Notes: a model not told the origin generated them from the letters alone. A stretch of 64,000 nucleotides of DNA from Vreelandella nigrificans (GCF_002374315.1 NZ_NWUX01000009.1:1-64000), one strand, 5' to 3'; shown: positions 34,676 through 43,890, counted from the stretch's first letter. Numbers and translations: made by a program.

Positions 34676-35628
34676 GCCAAGTTGCCATGCATCAAGTACA
34701 ACAGGGGTTGATGGTTAAACAGACGGGCCCATTGGCATTGATTCAAGACGCTGGACGATTTGGCGTCGGCCACTTAGGTGTTACTCAAGGCGGCGCTGCC
34801 GACTGGATATCTTTTCGCTGGGCCAACTGGCTGCTTGGGAATGCCTTAAACAGTGCCGCTCTGGAAATAGTCATGGGGGGCGGCTTAAGCTTTGAAACCG
34901 AAAGCGAGGTGCGCCTAGCGCTGGCCGGTGCTGATCTTGACGCCCAACTCAACGGCAAGCCACTTGCCCCCAACAGTAGCTTTAAACTGCTACCCGGTCA
35001 GCGATTGGTATTTCGCCAGCCGCGCCATGGCCTGCGCGCCTATCTTGCCTTTCCCGGTGGGCTGAATGCACCAGAAGTGCTGGGCAGCCGCTCCTGCACC
35101 GCAAGGGAGCAACTGGGCGGCCTACATGAAGATGGCAGGCCCCTGAAGGCTGGCGACCGCCTAACCTGGAAAGGCAGCGCCCCAGCGGTGCGGCGGATTG
35201 CCGAAGGCCAAGGCCCGCGCATGCCCATTTCAGGCTGCCACTTGCCCATCGTTCTCGGTTCACAAATCGCTTCATTCAACGGCAGGACACTTTTCCAAGC
35301 ATTCAACCAGCCATGGAAGGTAGATAACCGCGCCGACCGGATGGGTGTTCGCCTCACTGGCCCGGCCCTACGCGGCTCGTTGACAGGGATTATTTCCGAA
35401 GGTATTCCGCTCGGCGCCGTGCAGGTACCACCGGATGGCCAGCCCATCGTGCTGATGAATGACCGCCAAACGATCGGCGGCTACCCTCGTCTAGGTGCCC
35501 TCACCCCGATGGCCTGCGCCACCCTTGCCCAGTGCTTGCCTGGCACCGAGGTATGGCTAACGCCGGTCAGCGCCAGCCAAGCCCAGGATGATTACCGACA
35601 GCAGCTAACCGCCTGGCATTCGCGCTAA
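34672..35628 (+). CDS. pxpC: 5-Oxoprolinase subunit C (biotin-dependent-carboxyltransferase-like family)
   Basis: A 318-residue protein of the KipA/allophanate-hydrolase subunit 2 family. Signature blocks are TGPLALIQDAGRFGVGHLGVTQGGAADWISFRWANWLLGN, LEIVMGGGLSFE, GLRAYLAFPGGLN with the SRSCTAREQLGG segment, VDNRADRMGVRLTGPAL, SEGIPLGAVQVPPDGQPIVLMNDRQTIGGYPRLG. It completes the PxpABC complex. The ATG overlaps the pxpB stop (ATGA). About 13 residues precede the conserved start of the domain. A hairpin terminator follows at 35651-35673, closing the unit. Confidence 0.94.
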   Translation: MSQVAMHQVQQGLMVKQTGPLALIQDAGRFGVGHLGVTQGGAADWISFRWANWLLGNALNSAALEIVMGGGLSFETESEVRLALAGADLDAQLNGKPLAPNSSFKLLPGQRLVFRQPRHGLRAYLAFPGGLNAPEVLGSRSCTAREQLGGLHEDGRPLKAGDRLTWKGSAPAVRRIAEGQGPRMPISGCHLPIVLGSQIASFNGRTLFQAFNQPWKVDNRADRMGVRLTGPALRGSLTGIISEGIPLGAVQVPPDGQPIVLMNDRQTIGGYPRLGALTPMACATLAQCLPGTEVWLTPVSASQAQDDYRQQLTAWHSR

Positions 35629-35650
35629 TAGCATAAAGGCCCATACGAAA

Positions 35651-35673
35651 AAGGCACCCGCTTAGAGTGCCTT
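35651..35673. terminator. Terminator hairpin between pxpC and the PhoX gene
   Basis: A 7-bp perfect stem, AAGGCAC / GTGCCTT, with a 9-base loop lies in the 92-bp gap between two convergent genes. A-rich sequence precedes it and CGTT follows. It is a weak terminator by eye and may serve both strands. Confidence 0.6.
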
Positions 35674-35720
35674 CGTTCAGCGCCAATACGCCTTGCCGAG
35701 GTGACAATTCACTAACGGCA

Positions 35721-37739
35721 TCAGGCGCCGATGATACCGCCATCCTCACGGGTGATCACCAGTGTGGCAGAGCGAGGAATAGCGTTGCCACCCTCTGGCC
35801 AATGGCTGCTAAAACTGCCGTTGGCAAACTCTTCCGCCGTGGTGGTCGCACCGGGATGCTGTACATTGACGAACATAGTGCGCTGATCCGGCGTTGTCAC
35901 TACACCGGTTATCTCTTGCCCAACAGGTCCTGTCAGGAAGCGCTTAATCTCACCGGTTTCAGGATTGGCAACCAACATTTGGTTATTACCGAACACCTCA
36001 AAGATACCGGTGTTCATTACGGATTCGCTGATATCTGTCTGTATCCATACCCGGCGATCAGGGTCGATCCACAAACCATCTGGGCTACAAAAAATATTGT
36101 CGTCGTCCAGCGAGTTACCAGCCAAGTCGCGGCTATCCTCATGGTCCCCAGCAATCACAAACAGATCCCACTCAAAACGCTCACCAGCATGGCTACCCTC
36201 TTCTTGCCAGCGAATGATATGCCCAAAACTATTATTAGCACGCGGGTTGGCAGGATGCTCGTCTCCCTCTTCGCGGCGGGTATTGTTAGTCAGCGTGAAA
36301 TAGACCTGTCCCGTACCAGGGTCGACCGCCCCCCATTCAGGCCGATCCATCTTTGTAGCCCCAACAAAGTCCGCAGCACTGCGGGTATTCACTAAAATAT
36401 CGGCCAAATCGGCAAAGCCATTATCGGGTGTCAAACCGTGTTGGCCAGGCGCTAATGCTAACCATTCACCGCTGCCATCGTCGTTAAATTTAGCAACGTA
36501 CAAAGTGCCTTCATCCAGTAGCGAGCCATCGGCGGTTGCGGCCTGATACGGTTGGCTAGACACAAACTTATAGATGTACTCAAAGCGGGCATCATCACCG
36601 GAGTAAGCAACCACGGGCTGTCCTTCAACCGCAGGAGCGAAAATGACACCTTCATGGGCAAAGCGCCCCAAGTGCGTGCGCTTAACAGGGGCCGACTCTG
36701 GGGCCATGGGGTCAATTTCTACCATCCAGCCAAAGGCATGGGGCTCGTTGCGGTAATCCTCGGCGGCACTAGCGCCTTTGCTGCTGGCATCAAAACGCGT
36801 AAATATTTCATCGTCACGGTCAGCACGATGCCACTGATAGCGCCCGGTATCACGCGTCTCTATTCCATAGCGAGCCTGGCGACGGTCGATATCAGCATCT
36901 TCATTGGCGAAGTAGCCCGACCAGTTCTCTTCTGCAGCCAAATAGGTGTTCCATGGGGTCACGCCATGGGCACAGTTATTAAGCGTGCCCCGTGTCATGG
37001 TGCCGTCAGGGCTATATTTGGTCTTCACATGATCTGTCTCGGCCACTGGCCCAGCAAGGCGCATGGGAGTTTGTGCGGTAACGCGGCGGTTTAGCGCATC
37101 CTGTACCACCTCCCACTCACCGCCCTCGCTTTGGCGGATACGTACAATCGTGACGCCGTGAGCATTCATCTCTTTGATCACTTGGTCGCTGTCCCTGCTG
37201 CCATCCTCATGCTGAGGAAAGCCGTTTCGATCCAGGGACAACCCGCTGGCAGCCGCATGTAAAAAGCGTGGTTCCACATATTCATGGTTAAGCACTAGCA
37301 AACCATCAGTGGAGCTGCCGTTTAGCGGAAAGAAGTGCATGCCGTCGTGGTGGCTTCCCACCTGATGCGCCTGATCATCGCCGCTGGCATTCTGGGTAAA
37401 AGCAGGCATATCCCCACTAATGGGGGTGCCCCACGGAATAAAGCTCCGCACACGATAGCCTTCAGGTACTACCACGTTATCCGCAGCGCTAATAGCAACT
37501 GGCTTAAACCCTATGCTGGGAGAGGAGAGGCTACCTTGTGCTGCAAAGGCATTGGTAAGAGGAAGTTTAGTTGCCATCAAACCAGCAATCACCGTTGCCA
37601 AGCCACCTTTCAGCACACCCCGCCGACTCAAACGCTTGTCGAGAATATCCCCAAAATAAGCGTTGTTAGATGCGTTACTAAGCGGCTCATCACCGTCTGC
37701 CAAAATAGGGTCGACGTAGCCAGATATATTACGTTTCAT
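35721..37739 (-). CDS. phoX: PhoX-family phosphatase (DUF839), Tat-exported
   Basis: A 672-residue protein of the PhoX/DUF839 family of calcium- and iron-dependent alkaline phosphatases. The N-terminus carries a twin-arginine signal, SRRGVLKGG near residues 38-46, followed by a hydrophobic stretch (LATVIAGLMATKLPL), so the folded enzyme is exported to the periplasm. The body has FFPLNGSSTDGLLVLNHEY, NNCAHGVTPWNTYLAAEENWSGYF, HAFGWMVEIDPMAPES, RTHLGRFAHEGVIF, YSGDDARFEYIYKF and DGLWIDPDRRVWIQTD. These are conserved in PhoX-like proteins. A candidate PHO box lies 90 bp upstream of the ATG. It is not linked by function to the neighbouring nicotinate genes. Whether it is a true phosphatase or a paralogue of other function would need a test. 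Confidence 0.83.
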   Translation of the reverse strand: MKRNISGYVDPILADGDEPLSNASNNAYFGDILDKRLSRRGVLKGGLATVIAGLMATKLPLTNAFAAQGSLSSPSIGFKPVAISAADNVVVPEGYRVRSFIPWGTPISGDMPAFTQNASGDDQAHQVGSHHDGMHFFPLNGSSTDGLLVLNHEYVEPRFLHAAASGLSLDRNGFPQHEDGSRDSDQVIKEMNAHGVTIVRIRQSEGGEWEVVQDALNRRVTAQTPMRLAGPVAETDHVKTKYSPDGTMTRGTLNNCAHGVTPWNTYLAAEENWSGYFANEDADIDRRQARYGIETRDTGRYQWHRADRDDEIFTRFDASSKGASAAEDYRNEPHAFGWMVEIDPMAPESAPVKRTHLGRFAHEGVIFAPAVEGQPVVAYSGDDARFEYIYKFVSSQPYQAATADGSLLDEGTLYVAKFNDDGSGEWLALAPGQHGLTPDNGFADLADILVNTRSAADFVGATKMDRPEWGAVDPGTGQVYFTLTNNTRREEGDEHPANPRANNSFGHIIRWQEEGSHAGERFEWDLFVIAGDHEDSRDLAGNSLDDDNIFCSPDGLWIDPDRRVWIQTDISESVMNTGIFEVFGNNQMLVANPETGEIKRFLTGPVGQEITGVVTTPDQRTMFVNVQHPGATTTAEEFANGSFSSHWPEGGNAIPRSATLVITREDGGIIGA

Positions 37740-37828
37740 CGCGATGACTCTCCCAGACGAATGCTATATTAGCGCAGCTTGCATGAAGCACTGCTTATAA
37801 AATCAGGGAACAAGCATCGACGATATTC

Positions 37829-37846
37829 ATGACTAAGTAATGACAC
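37829..37846 (-). promoter_or_regulatory. Candidate PHO box upstream of phoX
   Basis: The minus-strand bases read GTGTCAT-TACT-TAGTCAT, agreeing with the PhoB consensus at 11 of 14 fixed positions, 90 bp ahead of the phoX ATG. The remainder of the 201-bp gap to nicX shows no other clear element. Confidence 0.6.
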
Positions 37847-37940
37847 TCAAGTTACGTTTTCTGGGCGCACGTTTGGGGCATAAGCCAGCAGATTGAAAAA
37901 TAGACAGCCCAACCAAGGACGATCTATATAGCGTAAACGC

Positions 37941-38972
37941 CTAGTGGCGACGCATTTGCAACTCTTTAACGACGATATCGCCATCAATGACAATGGGTTG
38001 ATCATCGAGAAACAGGGAGCAATTGCGCATTGGAATATCGAGATGGCAGGCGGTGTCGTTAGGGCCGCCTAGCTCACTATTCGGGCCTGTTGAGAACATC
38101 ACGTTACCGTAGAAGCTACGGGGTTCCATGCCCATGCCACCAGGGAACTCACCCGGCACCATACGGTGCCATTTGGCATTAGGGTTCATGCCCCAGCCCA
38201 CATGACTCATCCCCAAGCCACGCGGGTCGTTAAAGCTATCCATATAGGACTTCACCAGCTCGGCATCCAGGCCACCACGGATATCAGTAATCCAACCCTT
38301 CTCAATGGTGTACGTAATCGGCTCTCTGACATACATATTTTGTGGGAGCAGAATATCGCCTGGCGCCACCACGATGGTGCCATCAACACCATCGTCATCA
38401 CCGCCGGTAAACACAAAGCCAGAGGGCCAGTGGTCCCAACGGCCTGGCTCATCGGTACAGGCATACTCGGCAACGGTAGCGTAAGTATTCAGTTGGTAGG
38501 TAACATCGGTTCCATGCGGCGAGGTGATGCGCATCACCTTGGCTTTTGCCAGCAGCGCAGCGGCCAGTTCGACCTTTTCCCGTAGTTCTTTTGAAGGCAG
38601 CATTCTGGCAAGCAGTTCCGGCGGTTCAACCGCTGTCAGTATGCGAGTGCCTGCCGCTTGAATTGCCATTTGCTCCGGCGAGAACAGCAGAAAAATACAG
38701 TCGATCAGCATATCGCAGTTTTTTAGCGCTTCCACCGCATCGGGCATACTGGCAAGCCCTGTTGCTCCCACGTTCCAGCCTCCGGTGGGTGACGGGGCAG
38801 GCAAACGCATGTGGTACATATTGGCGCCTAAACGCTGCCCTGCCGCCATAAAGGCGTCAGCATAATCAAGGCGTTCACTGCCCTGAGTCAACACCACTAG
38901 TTTCTCGCCTTCATGTACGCCAGACATTTTCAGCTGGTGCAGGCAAATTTCCGCAAAGCTTGCATGATCCAT
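37941..38972 (-). CDS. nicX: 2,5-Dihydroxypyridine 5,6-dioxygenase
   Basis: A 343-residue protein of the M29-aminopeptidase-like fold. NicX of Pseudomonas opens the ring of 2,5-dihydroxypyridine with O2 to N-formylmaleamate, using a mononuclear iron. The iron ligands of that enzyme, as I remember them, are His265, His318 and Asp320. Here His257 (MSHVGWG), His310 and Asp312 (ACHLDIP) have exactly the same spacing. The preceding FYGNVMFSTGPNSELGGPND is also typical. It is last in the nicA-cytochrome-DUF3311-symporter-nicX operon. The gap from the symporter (132 bp) includes an 8-bp inverted repeat (39000-39033). The context of the other nic genes makes an aminopeptidase role unlikely. Confidence 0.93.
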   Translation of the reverse strand: MDHASFAEICLHQLKMSGVHEGEKLVVLTQGSERLDYADAFMAAGQRLGANMYHMRLPAPSPTGGWNVGATGLASMPDAVEALKNCDMLIDCIFLLFSPEQMAIQAAGTRILTAVEPPELLARMLPSKELREKVELAAALLAKAKVMRITSPHGTDVTYQLNTYATVAEYACTDEPGRWDHWPSGFVFTGGDDDGVDGTIVVAPGDILLPQNMYVREPITYTIEKGWITDIRGGLDAELVKSYMDSFNDPRGLGMSHVGWGMNPNAKWHRMVPGEFPGGMGMEPRSFYGNVMFSTGPNSELGGPNDTACHLDIPMRNCSLFLDDQPIVIDGDIVVKELQMRRH

Positions 38973-38999
38973 AACGACTCCTCACTTCCCAGCCTTAAG

Positions 39000-39033
39000 C
39001 TCAGCTATAGCGTGCCGGGAAAAGCTAGCTGAG
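39000..39033. repeat. Inverted repeat between the symporter gene and nicX
   Basis: CTCAGCTA (39000-39007) and TAGCTGAG (39026-39033) form a perfect 8-bp stem with an 18-base loop in the gap within the nic operon. No U-tract follows on the minus strand. It could be a processing or stability hairpin that separates nicX expression from the transporter. Confidence 0.4.
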
Positions 39034-39104
39034 AGCGCTTGGTTACTGATAAGCAACACAAACGCTCATTGGTTGTCGGGTATTCAAGAGCGCGCATTGC
39101 CGCG

Positions 39105-40616
39105 CTAGGCAGCCGCCTCTTTAGTCGCCTGATCGGTGACAAGACGGCGCTTTTTTTTACCCAGCTCTTCTGCGATAGCGCTAAAGAAAGCATCGGTGGA
39201 GGCTTGGTGAGGCTTGGTGGCTAAACTAACTCCGACAAATAGCCCACTCGCTACCACAATGCCCCATACGCCGGAGGGTAAGCCTAATAAGGAGTTACCA
39301 GTGGCATACATCAACAGAACGAAGGTACTGGTGCCTACCACACTCGCCAATGCACCGGCAGAGGTACCGCGTTTCCAGTAAAAGGCACCAATAATGGCAG
39401 GTACCATCGCCACTAAGCCTGACGATGCAGCCACCGACAGCACCGCAATAAGATCAAGCTGAAGCTCCGCAAACCCCAACGCCATTAGCGCAATCACCGG
39501 TACCACAAATTTACCCACCAACAGTTGGCGTTTTTCACTAACGTTAGGTTTGACGTTGGCATAGACATCACGGGAGACCATTGAGGCCAGGGTCAGCATG
39601 ATCGAATCAATGGTGGAGACAGCAGCAGCCATAATGCCAATCATTACAATCACCCCTAGCACCGGCGGTACAAACTCGGAACCCAACAGTGTTGGCGTGG
39701 CCAAGTCAGCACGTTCCAAGCTAGGAAAGGCAGCTAAGGCAGAGAAGCCCCACAGCACAGAGACCATGGTGTAGATAAAGCCAAACACGAGGAACCCAAT
39801 CAGCATATGGCGCATTGAGCGCAGCGAAGCAGGCATAAATAGGCGCTGGCTTACCTGCGGATTGGAGAGACTGAAGAAGAACCAGGGAATAGTAAGCCCC
39901 AGGAAAGTGACAAAGCTAAACAGACCTGAACCGGGCACTGTTAGTGACTGGGGATGCTGGGTTGCCAACGTATCGAAGAGTGCGCCGAAGCCACCCAGGC
40001 CTTGAACCACTAGGTAAGCCACCAGTGTTGAGGCCACAATCATCATGATCGCCTGAAGCGAGTCGGTCCACATCACCGAGCGAATCCCCGCCACATAGGA
40101 GAAGAAAATAGCGATCACCGTGGCCAGTACCACCCCGGTAGTAAAAGTAATCGCCCCATCGGTAATACCTTGCAACAGGTAACCAACACCAGCTAACTGG
40201 ACGGCCGAGTAAGGAATGAGGAAGATACAGCTGGCAACTGAGACCGCCATGGCAACATGCTTGCTGTTGTAACGGTGGCCTAGCATCTCGCTGGGCGTCA
40301 CAAAGCCAAACTTTTTTCCAACCGCCCAGAATTTGGGCCCGAAAATAGCGACAAGGGAAACACCGGCAAAATAGATAATTTCAAAGCCCAGCGCTCCAAC
40401 GCCTCCAGCATAAGTAAGACCTGCCAAGCCGACCATCATAAACGCACTGTACGTTGTGGCACTGTAACTCAGCGCCGAGACAAAGCCGTTCATCTGCCGG
40501 TTGCCCAGGAAGTATCCAGACATGCTTTCTGTGGGGCCTTGGCGGGACAGAATCGCAATGCCTATCGCGATCACTAAGTAGATGGCAATGGACCACCAGA
40601 TGAGTGATTCAGTCAT
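39105..40616 (-). CDS. Sodium:solute symporter (SSS family), candidate nicotinate transporter
   Basis: A 503-residue inner-membrane protein with about 13 transmembrane helices of the SSS/PanF-like family. Typical blocks are SMSGYFLGNRQMNGFVSALSYSATTYSAFMMVGLAGLTYAGG, FGPKFWAVGKKFGFVTPSEMLGHRYNSK, FSYVAGIRSVMWTDSLQAIMM, NPQVSQRLFMPASLRSMRH and IGIMAAAVSTIDSIMLTLASMVSRDVYA, the last two containing the sodium-site serine/threonine region. The ATG at 40614-40616 has GAGGAG upstream and overlaps the DUF3311 stop. It lies in the middle of the nic operon, where Pseudomonas uses an MFS transporter (NicT). Uptake of nicotinate or a hydroxynicotinate is therefore the best inference. Confidence 0.88.
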   Translation of the reverse strand: MTESLIWWSIAIYLVIAIGIAILSRQGPTESMSGYFLGNRQMNGFVSALSYSATTYSAFMMVGLAGLTYAGGVGALGFEIIYFAGVSLVAIFGPKFWAVGKKFGFVTPSEMLGHRYNSKHVAMAVSVASCIFLIPYSAVQLAGVGYLLQGITDGAITFTTGVVLATVIAIFFSYVAGIRSVMWTDSLQAIMMIVASTLVAYLVVQGLGGFGALFDTLATQHPQSLTVPGSGLFSFVTFLGLTIPWFFFSLSNPQVSQRLFMPASLRSMRHMLIGFLVFGFIYTMVSVLWGFSALAAFPSLERADLATPTLLGSEFVPPVLGVIVMIGIMAAAVSTIDSIMLTLASMVSRDVYANVKPNVSEKRQLLVGKFVVPVIALMALGFAELQLDLIAVLSVAASSGLVAMVPAIIGAFYWKRGTSAGALASVVGTSTFVLLMYATGNSLLGLPSGVWGIVVASGLFVGVSLATKPHQASTDAFFSAIAEELGKKKRRLVTDQATKEAAA

Positions 40617-40797
40617 TGCTGTGCTCCTCAAAATCTTTCGTGATAAACACATTCAGCGCAATGACGACTAGCCCGGCAACGGCCCAAAACAGGAAGCTGC
40701 CGTACCAAAGCGCCACGCCGCTCAGTAGGGTGTAAGGCACTAAATAGCTAAGCAAGACGACCGCCCAAACTAGCCATATCCATTTACTGCGTTTCAT
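40609..40797 (-). CDS. DUF3311 small membrane protein, symporter partner
   Basis: A 62-residue protein with two hydrophobic helices (WIWLVWAVVLLSYLVPYTLL and FLFWAVAGLVVIALNVFIT) and a short acidic tail. The family, DUF3311, is found almost always directly upstream of SSS-type symporters, as here, and is thought to be a small accessory subunit. The ATG at 40795-40797 lies 22 bp after the cytochrome-fused subunit gene, and the stop overlaps the symporter start. The function is otherwise unknown. Confidence 0.8.
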   Translation of the reverse strand: MKRSKWIWLVWAVVLLSYLVPYTLLSGVALWYGSFLFWAVAGLVVIALNVFITKDFEEHSND

Positions 40798-40818
40798 AGT
40801 CCACCTCGGTTTATTACG

Positions 40819-43800
40819 TCAGGGAGTAGAGTTTGTGTTGTTGTGGTGAGGCTGGCGTAAATCAGTGATACGTTTTTCTAGTTGTTGCCAAGGCGCTTTA
40901 TCGGGTGCAAAACGCGCTCGGAGATACGTCGCTAAATCAGCGACCTGGGTAGTGCTAAAACTGTCAGCAAAGCCCGGCATACTGCCGATGCCAGGCACAT
41001 GATCCGCGTGGACACCGCCAAGAATTGACTGAATAACATTGTCGGGATGATCGCTATGCAGATTGGTATTCAGCGCCAGATTGGTACTTGCGCGTGAAAA
41101 ACTAGGCACACCGGTCTCCACATGACAGGCCGCACAGGCACCCTCGAATAGTCGCTCCCCCGCCTCCATCCCTGGTGAGCTCTCCGCCGCTTTGGTCACC
41201 CGCTGTTCAGCCCCCGCCATGGTTGCCTCATCATTGCCTGTGGGAGCCTGCATCTGTGCAGCCACATAGTGGGCAATCGCTCGCACATCGTATTCAGGCA
41301 GCTCTGCCAAGCCCGCCACGACAGGTGCCATAGGCCCAGAGGCAACACCGTGCAGCGCCGACTCGCCATGGCGTAGATAGTCGAAAAGCGATGTTTCACT
41401 CCAAGGGATGGGGGCACGTGACAAGGTGTTGAGCGGTGGTGCTTCCCAGCCATCTACAAAGGCGCCAGCCAAGTAAGCGTCACCGCTTTTCTCAGCGCCC
41501 ATGGCATTGCGTGGGCTATGGCAGGCACTGCAGTGGCCTAACCCTTCGGCGAGATAGGCTCCCCGGTTATACAGCTCGCTTTGCATGGGGTCTGGCTGGA
41601 AAGGAGTGGGATCGTGATAAAGCGCATTCCAGCCAGCCATTAAACTGCGCACGCTGAAAGGGAAAGAGAGTTCATTAGTGGGCTTTTCAGCGGCGACAGG
41701 GGGCTGGGCCATTAAGTAGGCATAGAGTGCTTGTAAGTCAGCGTCACTTGTTTTGGCAAATGCCGTATAAGGGAAAGCAGGATAAAGGTGGCTGCCATCA
41801 CGGCTGATGCCGTGGCGCATCGCTCGCTCAAAGGCTGCGAAGGACCACTGGCCAATTCCCGTTACTTCATCCGGGGTAATATTAGTGCTGTAAAGAGTAC
41901 CAAAGGGTGTTTCAAAAGCCCGCCCTCCCACATTGGTACTTCCCCCTTCAGAGGTGTGGCATGCCGCGCAGTCACCGGCGGCGGCGACTAGGCGCCCGCG
42001 CTCAATGGTCTCGGCGGAATAAAGATTTGGGGCGGGGCGAGCGACCGGTGCAAGGGTACTTTTCCAAGGCCAGGCCATTGCCGTAGCGCCTGCGACCGTG
42101 GTCAGCGCCGCGGCGGCTAACCAGCGGCGGCCAGGAGCTCGTTTTGCGAAGCGCTGTTGTGCTGCTCCTTCCATCGCCGCTTCCTTTAACGCCTCTCGCA
42201 CGCGCTTGGCTGTAAAAGGGGGCTGGCGAAAACGGATGCCGGTTGCATCAAAGAGTGCATTGGCGATAACCGCAACGCCGGGGGAAAGCTCCGCGCCGGT
42301 TAATACGTCACTCGATGCAGGACGCAGCGACACTGTTTTTGTTTGGGTAACGGCTGGGCTGTCGCGTTTAACTAGCGTACTCGGCGAAATTTCGACGCCT
42401 CGTTCTGGCGCATCACTCCCATCGCCCCACTCATCAAACCCAGGTGCTTGCCCCAATAGGGGGCGGGCTTCACCCAGTATTCGCTCTTGGAGCGTTTGTT
42501 GAAGGCCTGCCGTATCCACCTCAGGGCCATCATCTTGGCCAACAATTAATCGCGTTAGCTGGACATCGCCCGTAACACGGTTGACCGCAACATCGGCAAT
42601 CCAAGCAGAGCGCACCCCGGCTTCCATCCGCTGATGACGATCAGGCAACTGAGCAAAAGCAAAACCGCGCCCCTGTAGCAGGTCTTGTGGCACTGCGTCC
42701 GAGGGCTTCTTGAATGGCACCTGCCACCCAGCGCGCTTGGCTACCGACTCAATCAGCTTGATAGACCGCGCATCTTTAAGGTGACGAAGACGCAGCGATA
42801 TGGGGTCTTGCCCGCTATCGCGAGCCACTTCATCTAAAAAGGATTCCCGCGCAAAGGCCTGCTGAATGCCTATTAATGTGGCACTGTTAGGCGTCTGGCC
42901 AGGCTGCTGGAGTCGCGCTGAAAGATGTTGATCTCGAAAGACATAGGGTGACAGGACATAGGATGGCAAAAAAGAGGAAGACAACGGCGCTGGATCGCTG
43001 TCGTCTGCTGGCGCTTCCGGTATAGATTCTGGCACCGTTTCTGGCATAGCAGCTGGTTCAGTTGCCCTGCCGCTTAACCAGAGAGCAACCGCAGCTACAT
43101 CACCGCTGCTGTTGGCATGGCGGTAGTGATAACGGGCTATCTCGCCGCTATCGGTAAGCTCAGCTTTTAACGACATTCGCTGGGCTTGGCCTAGCGCCTC
43201 CACGTCTTGTATATAGCGTGCATCTAACCAGACCGCTACCGGACGACCCAGCGCTTGAGACATAAGAGCAGCATCGACGGCGGCATCATCGCCGCAGTGG
43301 CGCCCAAGCCCGGCAGCTGGATTAGATATCTGCTGCGGATCAGTGCTGTAAAGCTCGATCCGGCTAGCATCCAGGGCAGTTAATCTAACCAAATCCTGCT
43401 TAAGCGCCACGGGAGTCGTGGTTTGCCCCCATACTTTCAACTGGTGATCGCTACCATCGGCCACTATCCAACCGGGGTGATTGCCCCAGCGCATGCGGCT
43501 GGGCCAACCATATATACGCTGCTCTGAGGCTACAGAGTGTGACGCCTGATAGCGCAGCTCACCACCCGCCCTCTCACTATGCTTAAGCGTTTTATTCGGC
43601 TCGCTGCAAAACGCTTGCCATTCAATATGCAGCTGTTTAGCAGCGTCCCTGGCCACAGCGATACTCTCCGCAACCACGCCAACGAAATCCCCCTCCACCA
43701 CCACATCAACCTGACCCGGTAATGAAGCCAAACGAGTTCTGTCGACACTTATTAAGTGGGCACTCTCAAAGCGCTCACCATTCCAGTGGTAGTAAGGCGG

Positions 43801-43890
43801 GCGGACGACAACACCATAGCGTACATGGGTAAGTTGCGGAGGTAGGCCCTCCCCACCGACCTCCTGGGTTGGCAACGAGCCCTTACTCAT
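40819..43890 (-). CDS. Cytochrome-c-fused, degenerate NicB-like subunit of nicotinate hydroxylase
   Basis: A 1023-residue protein. Residues about 20-560 resemble the molybdopterin subunit of isoquinoline/nicotinate dehydrogenases: a hammerhead domain (VVVRPPYYHWNGERFES), QTTTPVALKQDLVRLT, GLGRHCGDDAAVDAALMSQALGRPV and IANALFDATGIRFRQPPFT. The N-terminal cofactor domain is missing, and the usual catalytic GVGE is replaced by the TGAEL region. One hydrophobic helix (WLAAAALTTVAGATAMAW, about 565-585) is followed by three c-type heme sites: CAACH, CSACH and CAACH. Pseudomonas NicB has one intact Mo domain plus three hemes in one longer chain, from memory. The start at 43888-43890 is fixed by a perfect AGGAGG six bases upstream and by overlap with nicA, so the short N-terminus is real. 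The likely role is passing electrons from the hydroxylase to the respiratory chain. Confidence 0.85.
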   Translation of the reverse strand: MSKGSLPTQEVGGEGLPPQLTHVRYGVVVRPPYYHWNGERFESAHLISVDRTRLASLPGQVDVVVEGDFVGVVAESIAVARDAAKQLHIEWQAFCSEPNKTLKHSERAGGELRYQASHSVASEQRIYGWPSRMRWGNHPGWIVADGSDHQLKVWGQTTTPVALKQDLVRLTALDASRIELYSTDPQQISNPAAGLGRHCGDDAAVDAALMSQALGRPVAVWLDARYIQDVEALGQAQRMSLKAELTDSGEIARYHYRHANSSGDVAAVALWLSGRATEPAAMPETVPESIPEAPADDSDPAPLSSSFLPSYVLSPYVFRDQHLSARLQQPGQTPNSATLIGIQQAFARESFLDEVARDSGQDPISLRLRHLKDARSIKLIESVAKRAGWQVPFKKPSDAVPQDLLQGRGFAFAQLPDRHQRMEAGVRSAWIADVAVNRVTGDVQLTRLIVGQDDGPEVDTAGLQQTLQERILGEARPLLGQAPGFDEWGDGSDAPERGVEISPSTLVKRDSPAVTQTKTVSLRPASSDVLTGAELSPGVAVIANALFDATGIRFRQPPFTAKRVREALKEAAMEGAAQQRFAKRAPGRRWLAAAALTTVAGATAMAWPWKSTLAPVARPAPNLYSAETIERGRLVAAAGDCAACHTSEGGSTNVGGRAFETPFGTLYSTNITPDEVTGIGQWSFAAFERAMRHGISRDGSHLYPAFPYTAFAKTSDADLQALYAYLMAQPPVAAEKPTNELSFPFSVRSLMAGWNALYHDPTPFQPDPMQSELYNRGAYLAEGLGHCSACHSPRNAMGAEKSGDAYLAGAFVDGWEAPPLNTLSRAPIPWSETSLFDYLRHGESALHGVASGPMAPVVAGLAELPEYDVRAIAHYVAAQMQAPTGNDEATMAGAEQRVTKAAESSPGMEAGERLFEGACAACHVETGVPSFSRASTNLALNTNLHSDHPDNVIQSILGGVHADHVPGIGSMPGFADSFSTTQVADLATYLRARFAPDKAPWQQLEKRITDLRQPHHNNTNSTP

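Noticed and set aside
35667-36395. A 242-codon open frame on the plus strand inside phoX
   Set aside because: Antisense shadow of the phoX gene; no start signal or recognisable domain.
37941-38972. Leucyl aminopeptidase (M29) annotation for nicX
   Set aside because: The fold is shared, but the His-His-Asp spacing and the nic context fit the dioxygenase.
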